Source: a virus. From it: 30,340 nucleotides of DNA. Shown piece by piece: positions 5,468 through 13,819 of the stretch (position 1 is the stretch's first letter; every line of letters begins with the position of its first letter). Position numbers and translations under genes: made by a program. A model generated the notes under the pieces. That model had not been told where the DNA came from and ran no database searches. It saw nothing but the letters and a program-made list of their open reading frames with translations. Location of the stretch: positions 1-30,340 of the IMG/VR virus record IMGVR_UViG_3300036045_000503, one strand, 5' to 3'.

Positions 5468-7760
5468 GGCCAGGAGGCTCCTGCCGACCGAGGTCGCGCG
5501 TCTGCTCAACTCCACCCCCCTCGGGCCGGTCACCACCGGTGCGAGGGTGCGGCGGCACGTGGAGCAGGCGGGCTACCGCATCGGCGATGGACGCACCGTC
5601 GACCTGCTGCGCTACGCCGCGTGGCTGATGGACCGCTGCCACGGGCCGTCGACGGAAGGAATGGCAGGACGCCGCTCCACCACCGAGGCCCCCGGCTCCG
5701 CCTATGCCTCCAAGCGGGCGGCGATGGCCGCGCAATCCAAGCGGATCAGCCGCTTCGGGAGGGACATCGGTGCGCTGCCTCCTCCCGCAGATGCTGAGCG
5801 GAGGGCGGCATGTGCGCGGGACCTCCGGATGTTCTGTGAGACGTACACGCGGTCCCTCTTCCCCTTGGCCTGGTCCGACGATCACCTGCGGGCCATCCAC
5901 ATCATCGAGACAGCGGTCATCGAGGGCGGGCTCTTCGCGTTCGCCATGCCGCGCGGGAGCGGGAAGACGACGCTGGTCGAGGTCGCGGTGCAGTGGGCTG
6001 CCCTCTATGGCCATCGCCGATTCACGGCGCTGATCGGATGCACCGAGTCCCACGCCGAGGCCATGCTCCGGAACATCGAGTCGGAGCTCTCGACCAACGA
6101 CCTGCTGATCGCCGATTTCCCCGCGGTGTGCGTGCCGCTCGAGCGCCTCGAAGGCATCGCCCAGCGGGCTCGCGGGCAGTTGTGCCAGGGCCAGCGGACG
6201 CACGTCGAATGGGGGCAGAAGGTGCTGGTGCTCCCATCGATCCCCGGGAGCTCCGCGAGCGGCGGCATCATCCGCGTCGCAGGGATCACCGGGACCATCC
6301 GCGGCATGTCCTTCCGGCGCCCCGACGGAACGAAGGCCCGTCCGGACTTCGTCGTCCTGGACGACCCGCAGACAGACGAGAGCGCCCGCAGCCCGAGCCA
6401 GTGCCGCCAACGACTGCAAGTGATCTCAGGCGCGATCCTCGGCCTCGCTGGTCCAGGTGCCGCGATGTCCGGCTTCGCGCCCTGCACCGTGGTCCGTCCC
6501 GGCGACCTCGCGGACACGATCCTCGACCGTGAGAAGCACCCCGAGTGGCAGGGCGAGCGGTACCGCATGGTCTACACGTGGCCGCAGGAGGTCGACCTGT
6601 GGGAGGAGTACGCCCGCCTGCGCCGGGAGAGCTTCCGCAACGGGGGGCGCGGCGAGAACGCCACGGGGCTCTACCGGAGGCACCGCAGGCGCATGGACAA
6701 GGGCGCGGTCGTCGCGTGGCCGGCGCGGATGAAGGCGGACGAGCTGTCGGCGCTGCAGCACGCGTGGAACCTCCGCATCGACCGCGGGGAGCAGGCCTTC
6801 GCAGCGGAGTACCAGAACGACCCGCTGCCCGAGGACGAGGCTGGGGCCGATGAGCTGACCGCCGAGCAGATCGCCGCCCGGACGGGTGGAGCGCCGCGAG
6901 GCGTGGTCCCCGCGGATGCATCTCATCTGACGATGTTCGTCGACGTCCAAGGACGGCTGCTCTACTGGCTGGTCGCCGCGTGGAGGGACGACTTCACCGG
7001 GCAGGTCGTCGACTACGGATCTTGGCCCGCGCAGAAGGCGATCCACTTCACCCTGCGGGACGCGCGTCGCACTCTGCGCGAGGCGATCCCCGGCGCAGGG
7101 CTGGAGGGCGCCATCGCCGGTGGGCTCGCGGCGCTGTTCACCGAGCAGCTCGGCAAGGAGTTCCGCGCTGAGGATGGATCGGTGCACCGCATCTCCAGGT
7201 GCCTCGTCGACGCGAACTGGGGAGACTCGACCGACGTGGTGTACCAGACCTGCCGTCGGTCGATTCACGCCGGCCTCGTCATGCCCAGCCACGGGAGGTT
7301 CGTCGGCCCGCAGTCGACTCCCATGAGCGAGTATCGCCGTCGTCCTGGTGATCGCGTCGGCCTGAGATGGCGCGTCCCGGGCGCTGGGGGCAAGCGCGCC
7401 ACGAGGCATGTGCTCTTCGACGCGAACTGGTGGAAGAGCTTCATCCGTGAGCGGCTGTCCACAGCCGTGGGGGACCCAGGCGCGCTGACCCTGTTCGGCG
7501 CGAAGCCTGATGCACACCGCATGCTCGCGGACCACCTGGTGGCTGAGCGACGCGTCCCTCTTGAGGCTTTTGGTCGGAAAGTGGACACGTGGCAGCTCCG
7601 TCAGCCAGGCCTCGACAACCACCTCCTCGACTGCCTGGTCGGGGCCGCCGTCGCCGCCAGCATGCAGGGGGCGACTCTGGCGGGCCTCGAATCCGCTGCG
7701 GGCGCGCGTGGCGTCAGGCAGCGGCTCCGCCTCTCCGATATCCAGAGGGCCCGCAGATGA
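5454..7760 (+). CDS. terminase large subunit
   Basis: A 768-residue packaging motor beginning at GTG 5454, within the end of the preceding gene. An N-terminal helical domain (about 10-65) resembles the small upstream protein. The ATPase domain has Walker A PRGSGKTT at 166-173 and Walker B VVLDDP at 300-305. The C-terminal nuclease domain has acidic residues in RNase-H-fold positions: FVDVQG (Asp 497), CLVDANWG (Asp 586) and NHLLDCLVG (Asp 726). It would cut concatemers and pump DNA into the prohead through the portal encoded at 8573. At nearly 770 residues it is longer than many terminases, matching the gpA-like class. It ends in an ATGA overlap with the next gene. Confidence 0.9.
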   Translation: MAGAEARRLLPTEVARLLNSTPLGPVTTGARVRRHVEQAGYRIGDGRTVDLLRYAAWLMDRCHGPSTEGMAGRRSTTEAPGSAYASKRAAMAAQSKRISRFGRDIGALPPPADAERRAACARDLRMFCETYTRSLFPLAWSDDHLRAIHIIETAVIEGGLFAFAMPRGSGKTTLVEVAVQWAALYGHRRFTALIGCTESHAEAMLRNIESELSTNDLLIADFPAVCVPLERLEGIAQRARGQLCQGQRTHVEWGQKVLVLPSIPGSSASGGIIRVAGITGTIRGMSFRRPDGTKARPDFVVLDDPQTDESARSPSQCRQRLQVISGAILGLAGPGAAMSGFAPCTVVRPGDLADTILDREKHPEWQGERYRMVYTWPQEVDLWEEYARLRRESFRNGGRGENATGLYRRHRRRMDKGAVVAWPARMKADELSALQHAWNLRIDRGEQAFAAEYQNDPLPEDEAGADELTAEQIAARTGGAPRGVVPADASHLTMFVDVQGRLLYWLVAAWRDDFTGQVVDYGSWPAQKAIHFTLRDARRTLREAIPGAGLEGAIAGGLAALFTEQLGKEFRAEDGSVHRISRCLVDANWGDSTDVVYQTCRRSIHAGLVMPSHGRFVGPQSTPMSEYRRRPGDRVGLRWRVPGAGGKRATRHVLFDANWWKSFIRERLSTAVGDPGALTLFGAKPDAHRMLADHLVAERRVPLEAFGRKVDTWQLRQPGLDNHLLDCLVGAAVAASMQGATLAGLESAAGARGVRQRLRLSDIQRARR

Positions 7761-8008
7761 GCACACACCATCCCACCTCACCAGCTGGACGAGACATCAG
7801 CCCGGGAGATCGCGGCATCGCCTGCCGGCGGTGTGGCTGTCGGCACCATTGGGTGGTGTACTCCCGCCGACGCGTCGACGGCTCGATCGCCCGACGCAGA
7901 GAGTGTCGCCGTTGCGGCCGACAGTTCACGACGCGCGAACTGGAGATCGGCGCGCCACAGGTGGAACGATTCCGCGATCACGCGGCCGACTCGCTTGACG
8001 CGGGGTAG
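7757..8008 (+). CDS. stand-alone NrdR-type zinc-ribbon protein
   Basis: An 83-residue protein. Residues 21-61 match the N-terminal zinc ribbon of NrdR: CRRC at 23-26, VVYSRRRVDGSIARRREC, then CRRCGRQFTTRE at 50-61. In NrdR this ribbon binds the NrdR box upstream of ribonucleotide reductase genes and is followed by an ATP-cone; the cone is absent here. The protein might therefore bind DNA without nucleotide sensing, either altering host nrd regulation or acting as a packaging accessory, since it sits between terminase and head genes. The fold call is good; the role is open. Confidence 0.7.
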   Translation: MSTHHPTSPAGRDISPGDRGIACRRCGCRHHWVVYSRRRVDGSIARRRECRRCGRQFTTRELEIGAPQVERFRDHAADSLDAG

Positions 8009-8271
8009 TGCAGTGCATCACATCCTCCATGCCGACCGCGTGGACGCCAGTCGACGCCCACCTCCCCCCGCTCCGCCGCGGTGCCGCCATAGATCGGCTG
8101 GCGGCGGAAGTCCGTCTCGTCCGCGGCAGCCACCGCGCTGAGGCCATCCAGGTCGCTTGGGTGGCCTGGCTCGAGGGTCGTCAGCCGGCGCGGGCGGTCA
8201 ACACGTGGTGGCGGGGAGAGCTGCGTCGGAGGGCCCGCGAGCGTCAGCCCCCCACTCTCCCAGAGGATTGA
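8008..8271 (+). CDS. small hypothetical protein, possibly sigma/HTH-like
   Basis: An 87-residue protein whose GTG shares its first base with the preceding TAG. The central and C-terminal parts are helical and basic (IDRLAAEVRLVRGSHRAEA, then a Trp-rich helix VAWVAWLEGRQPARAVNTWW, then RRRARERQ). The shape, acidic/aromatic helix followed by a basic one, faintly recalls a sigma-70 region 2-like fragment, but I would not assign it. No Cys motif, membrane segment or signal peptide is present. It lies between terminase and connector genes. Confidence 0.6.
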   Translation: MQCITSSMPTAWTPVDAHLPPLRRGAAIDRLAAEVRLVRGSHRAEAIQVAWVAWLEGRQPARAVNTWWRGELRRRARERQPPTLPED

Positions 8272-8272
8272 A

Positions 8273-8485
8273 ATGCCCACACCGACCGACGCAGACATCG
8301 AGACCGCCATCCGCGAGAACGCCGCGTCCGGCGTCGCCAAGGCCACCACGGACGTGGGGTCAGTCAACGCCCATCCACTCCGCGACCAGATCGAGGCCGA
8401 CCGCTACCTCAGGTCCAAGTCCGCGGCGAGCTCCCGCCGCCGTGGTCTCCGGCTGTCGACCATGGTCCCGCCGGGGCCCGATTGA
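8273..8485 (+). CDS. gpW-like head-tail connector protein
   Basis: A 70-residue protein starting one base after the previous stop. It shows the features of lambda gpW-type proteins: very short, an N-terminal helix (DADIETAIRENAAS), a short beta-like segment (AKATTDVGSVNAH), a second helix (LRDQIEADRYLRSKSA) and a basic C-terminal tail SSRRRGLRLSTMVPPG. In lambda, gpW sits between large terminase and portal genes, exactly as here, and joins head to tail. The call rests on size, layout and tail motif. Confidence 0.6.
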   Translation: MPTPTDADIETAIRENAASGVAKATTDVGSVNAHPLRDQIEADRYLRSKSAASSRRRGLRLSTMVPPGPD

Positions 8486-8517
8486 CGCAGATCAGTCCAC
8501 CGGTGGACCGATCTGCG
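8486..8517. promoter_or_regulatory. 32-bp near-perfect palindrome between connector and portal genes
   Basis: Arms 8486-8501 and 8502-8517 pair with one mismatch (A8494/C8509) and no loop, centred on GTCCACCGGTGGAC. It begins directly after the stop codon in one of the few gaps of the structural operon. No T-run follows closely, so a protein-binding site or an mRNA processing or attenuation hairpin is more likely than a strong terminator. Confidence 0.55.
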
Positions 8518-8572
8518 CCCGGAACCGCGAATCCGGCGGTTTTGCGCCTCGCGCCGTGTCGGTACAGGGTGG

Positions 8573-10042
8573 ATGCCGCGCGCAGGCTCCATCCTCCGTC
8601 GTTTGGCCCAGCGGGTCACTGGCTCCTCCGGGCGCCGGACGCTCGCTGGACGCATCGTCACCCGCGGCGCCCACGTCATCCGGGCGGCCGTCGACGCCGC
8701 CCGCACCACCGATCAGAACCGCCGGCACTGGGCCATGGCCGACGGCCTCGGCCCCAACGCCGCCCTGAGCCCCGATGTGCGCCGCACGGTGCGCGAGCGA
8801 GCGCGCTACGAGTCGACCAACAACGCCTACGCCCGCGGCATCGTGCGCACGCAGGCGAATGACGTGGTGGGCACGGGCCCGCGGCTCCAGCTCCTGACGG
8901 AGGACCAGGCGCTCAACACCCGGATCGAGGCGGAGTTCGGACGCTGGGCGGCCGCCATCGGGCTCGCCGCCAAGCTGCGGCAGATGCAGCAGGCCAAGGT
9001 GGTCGATGGCGAGGCCTTTGGTCAGCTCATCAGCAATGCCCGCGTCGGACATCCCGTGGTGCTCGACCTCCAGCCGATCGAGGCAGACCAGATCGCCTCG
9101 CCTGTCGGTGCGAGGCTCGCCGAGCGTGAGGTCGACGGGATCCAGTTCGACGAGGCATGGAACCCCGTGACCTACACCATGCTCGATGGGCACCCGGGCG
9201 AGGACTGCACCGCCCTGCCGACGACCCGGCCAGTGCCTGCGGAGCAGATGCTCCATCTCTACCGCGCCGACCGGGCCGGCCAGCGACGCGGTCTGTCGGA
9301 GATCGCTCCATCGCTGCCGCTGTTCGCGCAGCTCCGCCGCTACACCATCGCCGTGCTCACCGCCGCGGAGACCGCGGCCAGGTTCGCGGGCGTGCTCCAG
9401 ACGGACGCTCCCCCCGACGGTGCGGACGAGATCGATCCGCTCGATGCGATCGACCTCGAGCCGAACATGCTGCTCACCCTGCCGGCAGGGTGGAAGATGG
9501 GGCAGGTCCAGGCCGAGCAGCCCACCACGAGCTATGGGCAGTTCAAGGCGGAGCTGATCAATGAGATCGCTCGCCCGCTCAACATGCCGTACAACGTGGC
9601 GGCCGGCAACAGCGCGAGCTACAACTACGCCTCCGGCCGCCTCGACCATCAGACGTACCACAAGGCCATCGACATCGAGCGGCAGGACATTGAGCAAGCG
9701 GTGCTCGACCGCATCCTCCGCGCGTGGCTCGCCGAGGCCCGCATCGCCCTCAACCTCGATGGTGTCGGCGCGGACTCGATGCTGGTGCCGCACGCGTGGT
9801 TCTGGCCGGGACGAGAGCACGTGGACCCCGCCAAGGAGGCGAACGCTCAGGCGACCCGCCTCGCATCGAGCACCACCACGCTCGCCGCAGAGTTCGCGCG
9901 GCAGGGCCTTGACTGGGAGGCGGCCCTCCGCCAGCGGGCCAAGGAGATCGCGCTCATGCGGGAGCTGGGCCTCCCGGTCCTGGTCGGGGTCGACGAGGAG
10001 GAAGATGCTGACGAGGAGGAGGTGAGCGATGCCGCGGAGTGA
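8573..10042 (+). CDS. portal protein, lambda family
   Basis: A 489-residue protein of the lambda gpB-type portal family, the dodecameric ring through which DNA is packaged and ejected. Typical portions are the N-terminal YESTNNAYARGIVRTQANDVVG segment (about 82-104), LDLQPIEADQI, the HLYRADRAGQRRGLSEIAPSL region (about 223-245), and RPLNMPYNVAAGNSASYNYA with SGRLDHQ in the clip and crown region. The C-terminus is very acidic (VDEEEDADEEEVSDAAE), perhaps facing the DNA channel. ATG 8573 was chosen as the first start after the palindrome. The end overlaps the next start by 14 bases. Confidence 0.9.
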   Translation: MPRAGSILRRLAQRVTGSSGRRTLAGRIVTRGAHVIRAAVDAARTTDQNRRHWAMADGLGPNAALSPDVRRTVRERARYESTNNAYARGIVRTQANDVVGTGPRLQLLTEDQALNTRIEAEFGRWAAAIGLAAKLRQMQQAKVVDGEAFGQLISNARVGHPVVLDLQPIEADQIASPVGARLAEREVDGIQFDEAWNPVTYTMLDGHPGEDCTALPTTRPVPAEQMLHLYRADRAGQRRGLSEIAPSLPLFAQLRRYTIAVLTAAETAARFAGVLQTDAPPDGADEIDPLDAIDLEPNMLLTLPAGWKMGQVQAEQPTTSYGQFKAELINEIARPLNMPYNVAAGNSASYNYASGRLDHQTYHKAIDIERQDIEQAVLDRILRAWLAEARIALNLDGVGADSMLVPHAWFWPGREHVDPAKEANAQATRLASSTTTLAAEFARQGLDWEAALRQRAKEIALMRELGLPVLVGVDEEEDADEEEVSDAAE

Positions 10043-12086
10043 GTCCACACCCGCCCGACCGTTCCACGCCTTCCGCGTCTCAGCCCCCATCGCGCCCGAC
10101 GCGTGGCGCGATGTCGAGGCTGCCGAGGGCAAGCCGGCGCTGCGCAAGTTCGCGATCATGGCCTACACCGGCGCCGCGATGAACCTCTTGGGCTGGCGCC
10201 ACCCGACTGTGATCGACCTCGCCGGCCTCACCGTCGCGGCGAAGTCGCGGCCCGTGCTCATGGACCACGACCCCCGGCTCATCGTCGGGCACAGCACGGA
10301 CATCGTCGTCGGCCAGTCGGACGTGCGCCTCGAGGGCGTGGTGTCCGGCACGGGCGAGAGCGCCCGAGAGATCGTCGAGAGCAGCCGCAACGGCTTCCCC
10401 TGGCAGGCCTCCATCGGTGCGTCAGCGCGCCGATGGGAAGAGGTCAAGGCTGGGGACCAGGTCACGGTGAACGGGCGCGAGTTCGCTGGACCTCTCTACG
10501 TCATCCGCGCCGCGGACCTGAAGGAAGTCAGCTTCGTGGCGCTCGGCGCCGACGACAACACCGAGGCGGCAGTCGCCGCCCGCAACAGCACGGAGAATGT
10601 CATGACCTTCATCGAGTGGCTCAACGCCCGAGGCTTCGCGCCGGAGACCATCACCGACCAGCAGCGATCCACCCTCCAGGCGGCCTACGACGCCGAGCAT
10701 GCTGCCGCGGATGGCGACGCCCCCAGCAGCCCGCCCGCCTCGCCCTCGCCCGTCGAGGCCATGCGCATTCAGGCGGCCGCCGAGGCAGAGCGCATCGCCG
10801 CGGTGACCGCCGCGAGCGAGGGACATCCTCAGATCCGCGCCCAGGCCATCCGTGATGGGTGGAGCGGTGAGAGGACCGAGCTCGCCGTGCTCCGTGCCTC
10901 GCGGCCTCGGGCGACCGCTCCCTTCGCCGGCTCCGGCGCCGCTGCTCCGTCGCTCGAGACCATCGAGGCTGGATTCGCGCTCTCCGTCGGCCGCCACTGC
11001 GGAGCACGGGAGGACGACATCGTCGCTCGCATCGGCGAGCGCAACGCCCAGGCGGCCCGCGATCAACGTCTGCACCGGCTGGGCATGCGCGACCTCGCCG
11101 CCATCTGCGCGAGGCATGACGGGCTCGACATCCCCGCGTATTGGGGGGATGGTGAGGCGACGATCCGTGCCGCATTCTCGTCGAGCAGCCTGCCGATCGT
11201 CCTGGGCAACACCCTCAATCGCGAGCTGCTCAGGATCTACGAGGGCATCTCCCCCGTCGCCCTCCAGGTCGCACGCGTGGGGACGGTCAGCGACTTCAAG
11301 CAGGCCAAGCGCACGCGGCTGATCACCAACGGTCGATGGTCGCGCGTGGCGCGTGGTGGTGAGCTGGATCACGCACAGCTCTCTGATCAGGACTACACGG
11401 TGCAGGCGGACACCTCCGGCGAGGTGGTGATCATCGACCGGAAGTCCTTCATCGACGACGACCTCGGCGCATTCCGGCAGCTTCCGCAGCACTGGGCCCT
11501 CGCTGCGGCTGGATCGATCGACCATGAGTTCTTCACGCTGCTCCTGGCCAACCCGGGGACCTTCTTCGGGGTCGGCAACGGCAACTACATCGAGGGCGCC
11601 GGAACCTCTCTCGGCGTCGACAGCCTCTCGCAGCTTGTCGCCGGGCTCCAGAAGGCCACGATCGCGCCCAAGATCGGCAACGCCGACGGCAAGGCGAGGT
11701 TCCTGAACATTCCGATGCGGAAGCTGCTGGTCCCGCCTGAGCTCTCGGCTGCGGCCAAGGTGCTGATCTCGTCGATGCAGGTCGTCGGCGCCGCCAGCAA
11801 GACGCCCATCGACAACCCCCACCGCGGAATGTTCGATGTCGCCTCCGCTCCGCACCTGAGCCACTCGAGCTACACCGGCAACAGCGCCACGCATTGGTAC
11901 CTGTTCGCCGACCCGAACACGTACCCAGCGGCCGAGGTGGCGTTCCTCAATGGTCGCAGCACGCCGACCGTCGAGGCTGTGCAGCCGCCTGCTGGCATCC
12001 TCGGGTTCTCGTGGCACGGCTACATCGACTTCGGCGTCGCGATGCTCGACCCGCGCGCTGCCGGCCGCAGCAAGGGCGCTGCATAG
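10029..12086 (+). CDS. fused prohead protease and major capsid protein
   Basis: A 685-residue fusion. Residues about 40-180 are an HK97-type prohead protease: VLMDHDPRLIVGHST with candidate His 80, WQASIGAS with candidate Ser 128, and LKEVSFVALGADDNT with acidic residue Glu 166. Residues about 190-310 are Ala-rich and helical (SPSPVEAMRIQAAAEAERIA) and may act as scaffold or delta domain. The rest is the capsid protein, including SSSLPIVLGNTLNRELL, IIDRKSFIDDDLGAF, and a C-terminal HGYIDFGVAMLDPRA. Encoding protease, scaffold and capsid as one chain implies self-cleavage during maturation. The ATG at 10029 has a GGAGGAGG Shine-Dalgarno. Confidence 0.88.
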   Translation: MPRSESTPARPFHAFRVSAPIAPDAWRDVEAAEGKPALRKFAIMAYTGAAMNLLGWRHPTVIDLAGLTVAAKSRPVLMDHDPRLIVGHSTDIVVGQSDVRLEGVVSGTGESAREIVESSRNGFPWQASIGASARRWEEVKAGDQVTVNGREFAGPLYVIRAADLKEVSFVALGADDNTEAAVAARNSTENVMTFIEWLNARGFAPETITDQQRSTLQAAYDAEHAAADGDAPSSPPASPSPVEAMRIQAAAEAERIAAVTAASEGHPQIRAQAIRDGWSGERTELAVLRASRPRATAPFAGSGAAAPSLETIEAGFALSVGRHCGAREDDIVARIGERNAQAARDQRLHRLGMRDLAAICARHDGLDIPAYWGDGEATIRAAFSSSSLPIVLGNTLNRELLRIYEGISPVALQVARVGTVSDFKQAKRTRLITNGRWSRVARGGELDHAQLSDQDYTVQADTSGEVVIIDRKSFIDDDLGAFRQLPQHWALAAAGSIDHEFFTLLLANPGTFFGVGNGNYIEGAGTSLGVDSLSQLVAGLQKATIAPKIGNADGKARFLNIPMRKLLVPPELSAAAKVLISSMQVVGAASKTPIDNPHRGMFDVASAPHLSHSSYTGNSATHWYLFADPNTYPAAEVAFLNGRSTPTVEAVQPPAGILGFSWHGYIDFGVAMLDPRAAGRSKGAA

Positions 12087-12157
12087 ACCACCACGCCCAG
12101 TGAACCTCGGCGACAGACAGCATCGAGGGCTGAGCACCCCACATAGAGGCACCATCC

Positions 12158-12484
12158 ATGAGCAGCACCATCACCATCGGAGACGACAGGTACATCGATT
12201 ACACCCCTGGCTCGACCGTACCGGCGGGGTTCATGATCGTCCAAGGTGAATTTGTCGGTTACGCAGAGCAGATCATCCCCAGCGGGACTCGAGGCTCCCT
12301 CAGGGTCCGGGGCAAGTGTGAGTGCCCTGCGGACACGCCCGCGCTGACCGTCGGCACCATCGTGTACTGGGATGCGGTCAACGAGCGCGTCACCACCACC
12401 GTGGGGAGCAACAAGCGGGCAGGCCTCGTCGCCGAGGCCAAGGCCCTCAACGCCACGCGCGCGAAGATCCTCGTCGGGCGCTGA
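12158..12484 (+). CDS. DUF2190-type capsid-associated protein
   Basis: A 108-residue protein directly after the capsid gene. The pattern PALTVGTIVYWDAVNERVTT, then NKRAGLVAEAKALNATRAKI, is typical of the DUF2190 family, small beta-rich proteins found next to major capsid genes and thought to decorate or stabilise the head. The ATG follows a 71-base gap in which I see no gene or clear hairpin. The family call is good; the decoration role is inferred from family context. Confidence 0.75.
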   Translation: MSSTITIGDDRYIDYTPGSTVPAGFMIVQGEFVGYAEQIIPSGTRGSLRVRGKCECPADTPALTVGTIVYWDAVNERVTTTVGSNKRAGLVAEAKALNATRAKILVGR

Positions 12485-12486
12485 CC

Positions 12487-12861
12487 ATGCCAGACCTCGT
12501 CGACAAGGGCGCCCGCTGGCTCGCCGGGCATCGCGCGGTCAGCCTCATCCGGCCCGTGGTCTACCACCCACGGGGCGGCTCGCCTGCGCCCGTCAATGCG
12601 ACGATCGGCAGGACCGAGGTCGACACGGTCACCGCCACGGGAGTCGTCGAGCGCGTCGAGTCGCGGGACTTCATCATTGGATCCGAGTTCAGCATCGACC
12701 CCGCGCGCGGAGACCGGATCATCGAGAGCGACGGCACGACACAGTGGACCTATGAGGTCCTGGCCCTTCCGGGGCGATCAAACTGGCAGTGGGCGGACGC
12801 GTCGCGCACCGCGCGGCGAGTCCACACCAAGCTCATCCTCACGGAGTCCATCGGTGGCTGA
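12487..12861 (+). CDS. head closure (neck) protein
   Basis: A 124-residue beta-rich protein starting two bases after the previous stop. The segment VVERVESRDFIIGSEFSIDP, then GDRIIESDGTTQWTYEVLA and a C-terminal RVHTKLI strand, resembles the small connector and head-closure proteins (lambda FII-like group) that plug the portal and present the surface for tail docking. Its position between capsid and tail terminator genes agrees. It overlaps the next gene by eight bases. Confidence 0.6.
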   Translation: MPDLVDKGARWLAGHRAVSLIRPVVYHPRGGSPAPVNATIGRTEVDTVTATGVVERVESRDFIIGSEFSIDPARGDRIIESDGTTQWTYEVLALPGRSNWQWADASRTARRVHTKLILTESIGG

Positions 12862-13138
12862 CCTCCAGACCATCCTCCAGCTCGCGCAGCTCCTCGCGCT
12901 CATCACCATGGCCGCAGGCGTATTCGTCCGCCTGGGCCGGATCTACTCGCAGATGGAGCGCACCGTCGAGGACGTCGGCGAGCTCCGGCGCGATGTCCGG
13001 AGCCTCGGCGACCAGTGGAGCGACTTGCGCAACGCGACCGATCGCACAGCCGTGAGACTGGACGGCCTCGAGCGCCGGGTGGACCGCATCGAGACCAGTG
13101 GCCACAGCGGCCACGGCCTGAAGGGAGCGCTCACATGA
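12854..13138 (+). CDS. small membrane protein with coiled coil
   Basis: A 94-residue protein from GTG 12854. One hydrophobic helix (about residues 5-27, ILQLAQLLALITMAAGVFVR) is followed by a charged heptad-like region (about 32-84) likely to form a coiled coil. This layout occurs in phage XhlA-like and other lysis-associated membrane proteins, but its place between head-closure and tail-terminator genes is unusual. It could assist the holin-like protein at 14945 or act at the membrane during assembly. It ends with an ATGA overlap. Confidence 0.6.
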   Translation: MADLQTILQLAQLLALITMAAGVFVRLGRIYSQMERTVEDVGELRRDVRSLGDQWSDLRNATDRTAVRLDGLERRVDRIETSGHSGHGLKGALT

Positions 13139-13560
13139 GTCGAGCCACGGACATCGCCGACGCCATCGTCGGCGTGCTGAACGCCGCGGAGCTCGGCTTC
13201 GGCGCCACACGGGAGTGGCTCGCCATCGGTGAGCTGGGCGAGTCCGACGATCCGGTCGTGGTGGTGGTGCCGTCTGGCGCCGAGTGGTCGTCGCTCAGCC
13301 GCGAGTCCCGCACCGTCGACACCACGGTCACCATCGTCGTCCGCCGCATGATCTCGCAGGGGCCGGACGCTCCCGAGGGCCAGATCGATGAGATGGTCGC
13401 CCTCTGCGAGCAGATCATGGATCTCCTCGCCGGCGTCAATCTGGGAGGAGGCAGCTACGTCGGCCTGCGACAGGATCCGCTCTGGCGCCAGGATGTCTAC
13501 GAGCAGCACCACGAGTTCGTGGCGGAGATGGAGGTCACCTACAGGTGTCACGTGCCATGA
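13135..13560 (+). CDS. tail terminator / tail completion protein
   Basis: A 141-residue protein with the layout of gpU-like tail terminators: an N-terminal helix (ATDIADAIVGVLNAAE), alternating strands (DDPVVVVVPSGAEWSS, TVDTTVTIVVRRM), a second helix (EMVALCEQIMDLLAG) and a final strand MEVTYRC. The final ring of a siphovirus tail is made by such proteins, and the gene sits just before the tail tube gene as expected. ATGA overlaps occur at both ends. I rate the family call as moderate because it rests on pattern and position. Confidence 0.6.
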   Translation: MSRATDIADAIVGVLNAAELGFGATREWLAIGELGESDDPVVVVVPSGAEWSSLSRESRTVDTTVTIVVRRMISQGPDAPEGQIDEMVALCEQIMDLLAGVNLGGGSYVGLRQDPLWRQDVYEQHHEFVAEMEVTYRCHVP

Positions 13561-13817
13561 GCAATGTCCTCGCCTTCCGCGTGCTCCTGGGCACCAGCTT
13601 CGGCCCGATCGTCGCGCAACGGCTCGTCGGCACGCTCATCCTCATCAATGAGGCGGGGTCGGCCGAGGTCCACATCACCGCCGATGAGGGCGCCAACTAC
13701 GCGATGATCCCCCCGCGGGGCCAGGTCAGACTGGAGGGCGTCGATCTCGCCGCACTCCAGGCCAAATCCAACGTCGTCAGCACTCCTCTGAGCGTGTTCT
13801 TCACTTCGACGAGGTGA
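13557..13817 (+). CDS. small beta-rich structural protein
   Basis: An 86-residue protein with mostly beta-forming sequence (VGTLILINEAGSAEVHITAD, VRLEGVDLAAL). I do not recognise a family. Its coupling by overlap on the 5' side (ATGA) and by a two-base gap on the 3' side, between tail terminator and tail tube genes, marks it as a virion or tail-assembly component. No Cys pairs, signal or membrane helix is seen. Confidence 0.65.
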   Translation: MSNVLAFRVLLGTSFGPIVAQRLVGTLILINEAGSAEVHITADEGANYAMIPPRGQVRLEGVDLAALQAKSNVVSTPLSVFFTSTR

Positions 13818-13819
13818 CC

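Noticed and set aside
8492-10159. 555-residue minus-strand open frame
   Set aside because: Antisense to the portal gene; repetitive Arg/Gly/Val translation with no domain.
10422-12155. 577-residue minus-strand open frame
   Set aside because: Antisense to the capsid gene; same composition artefact.
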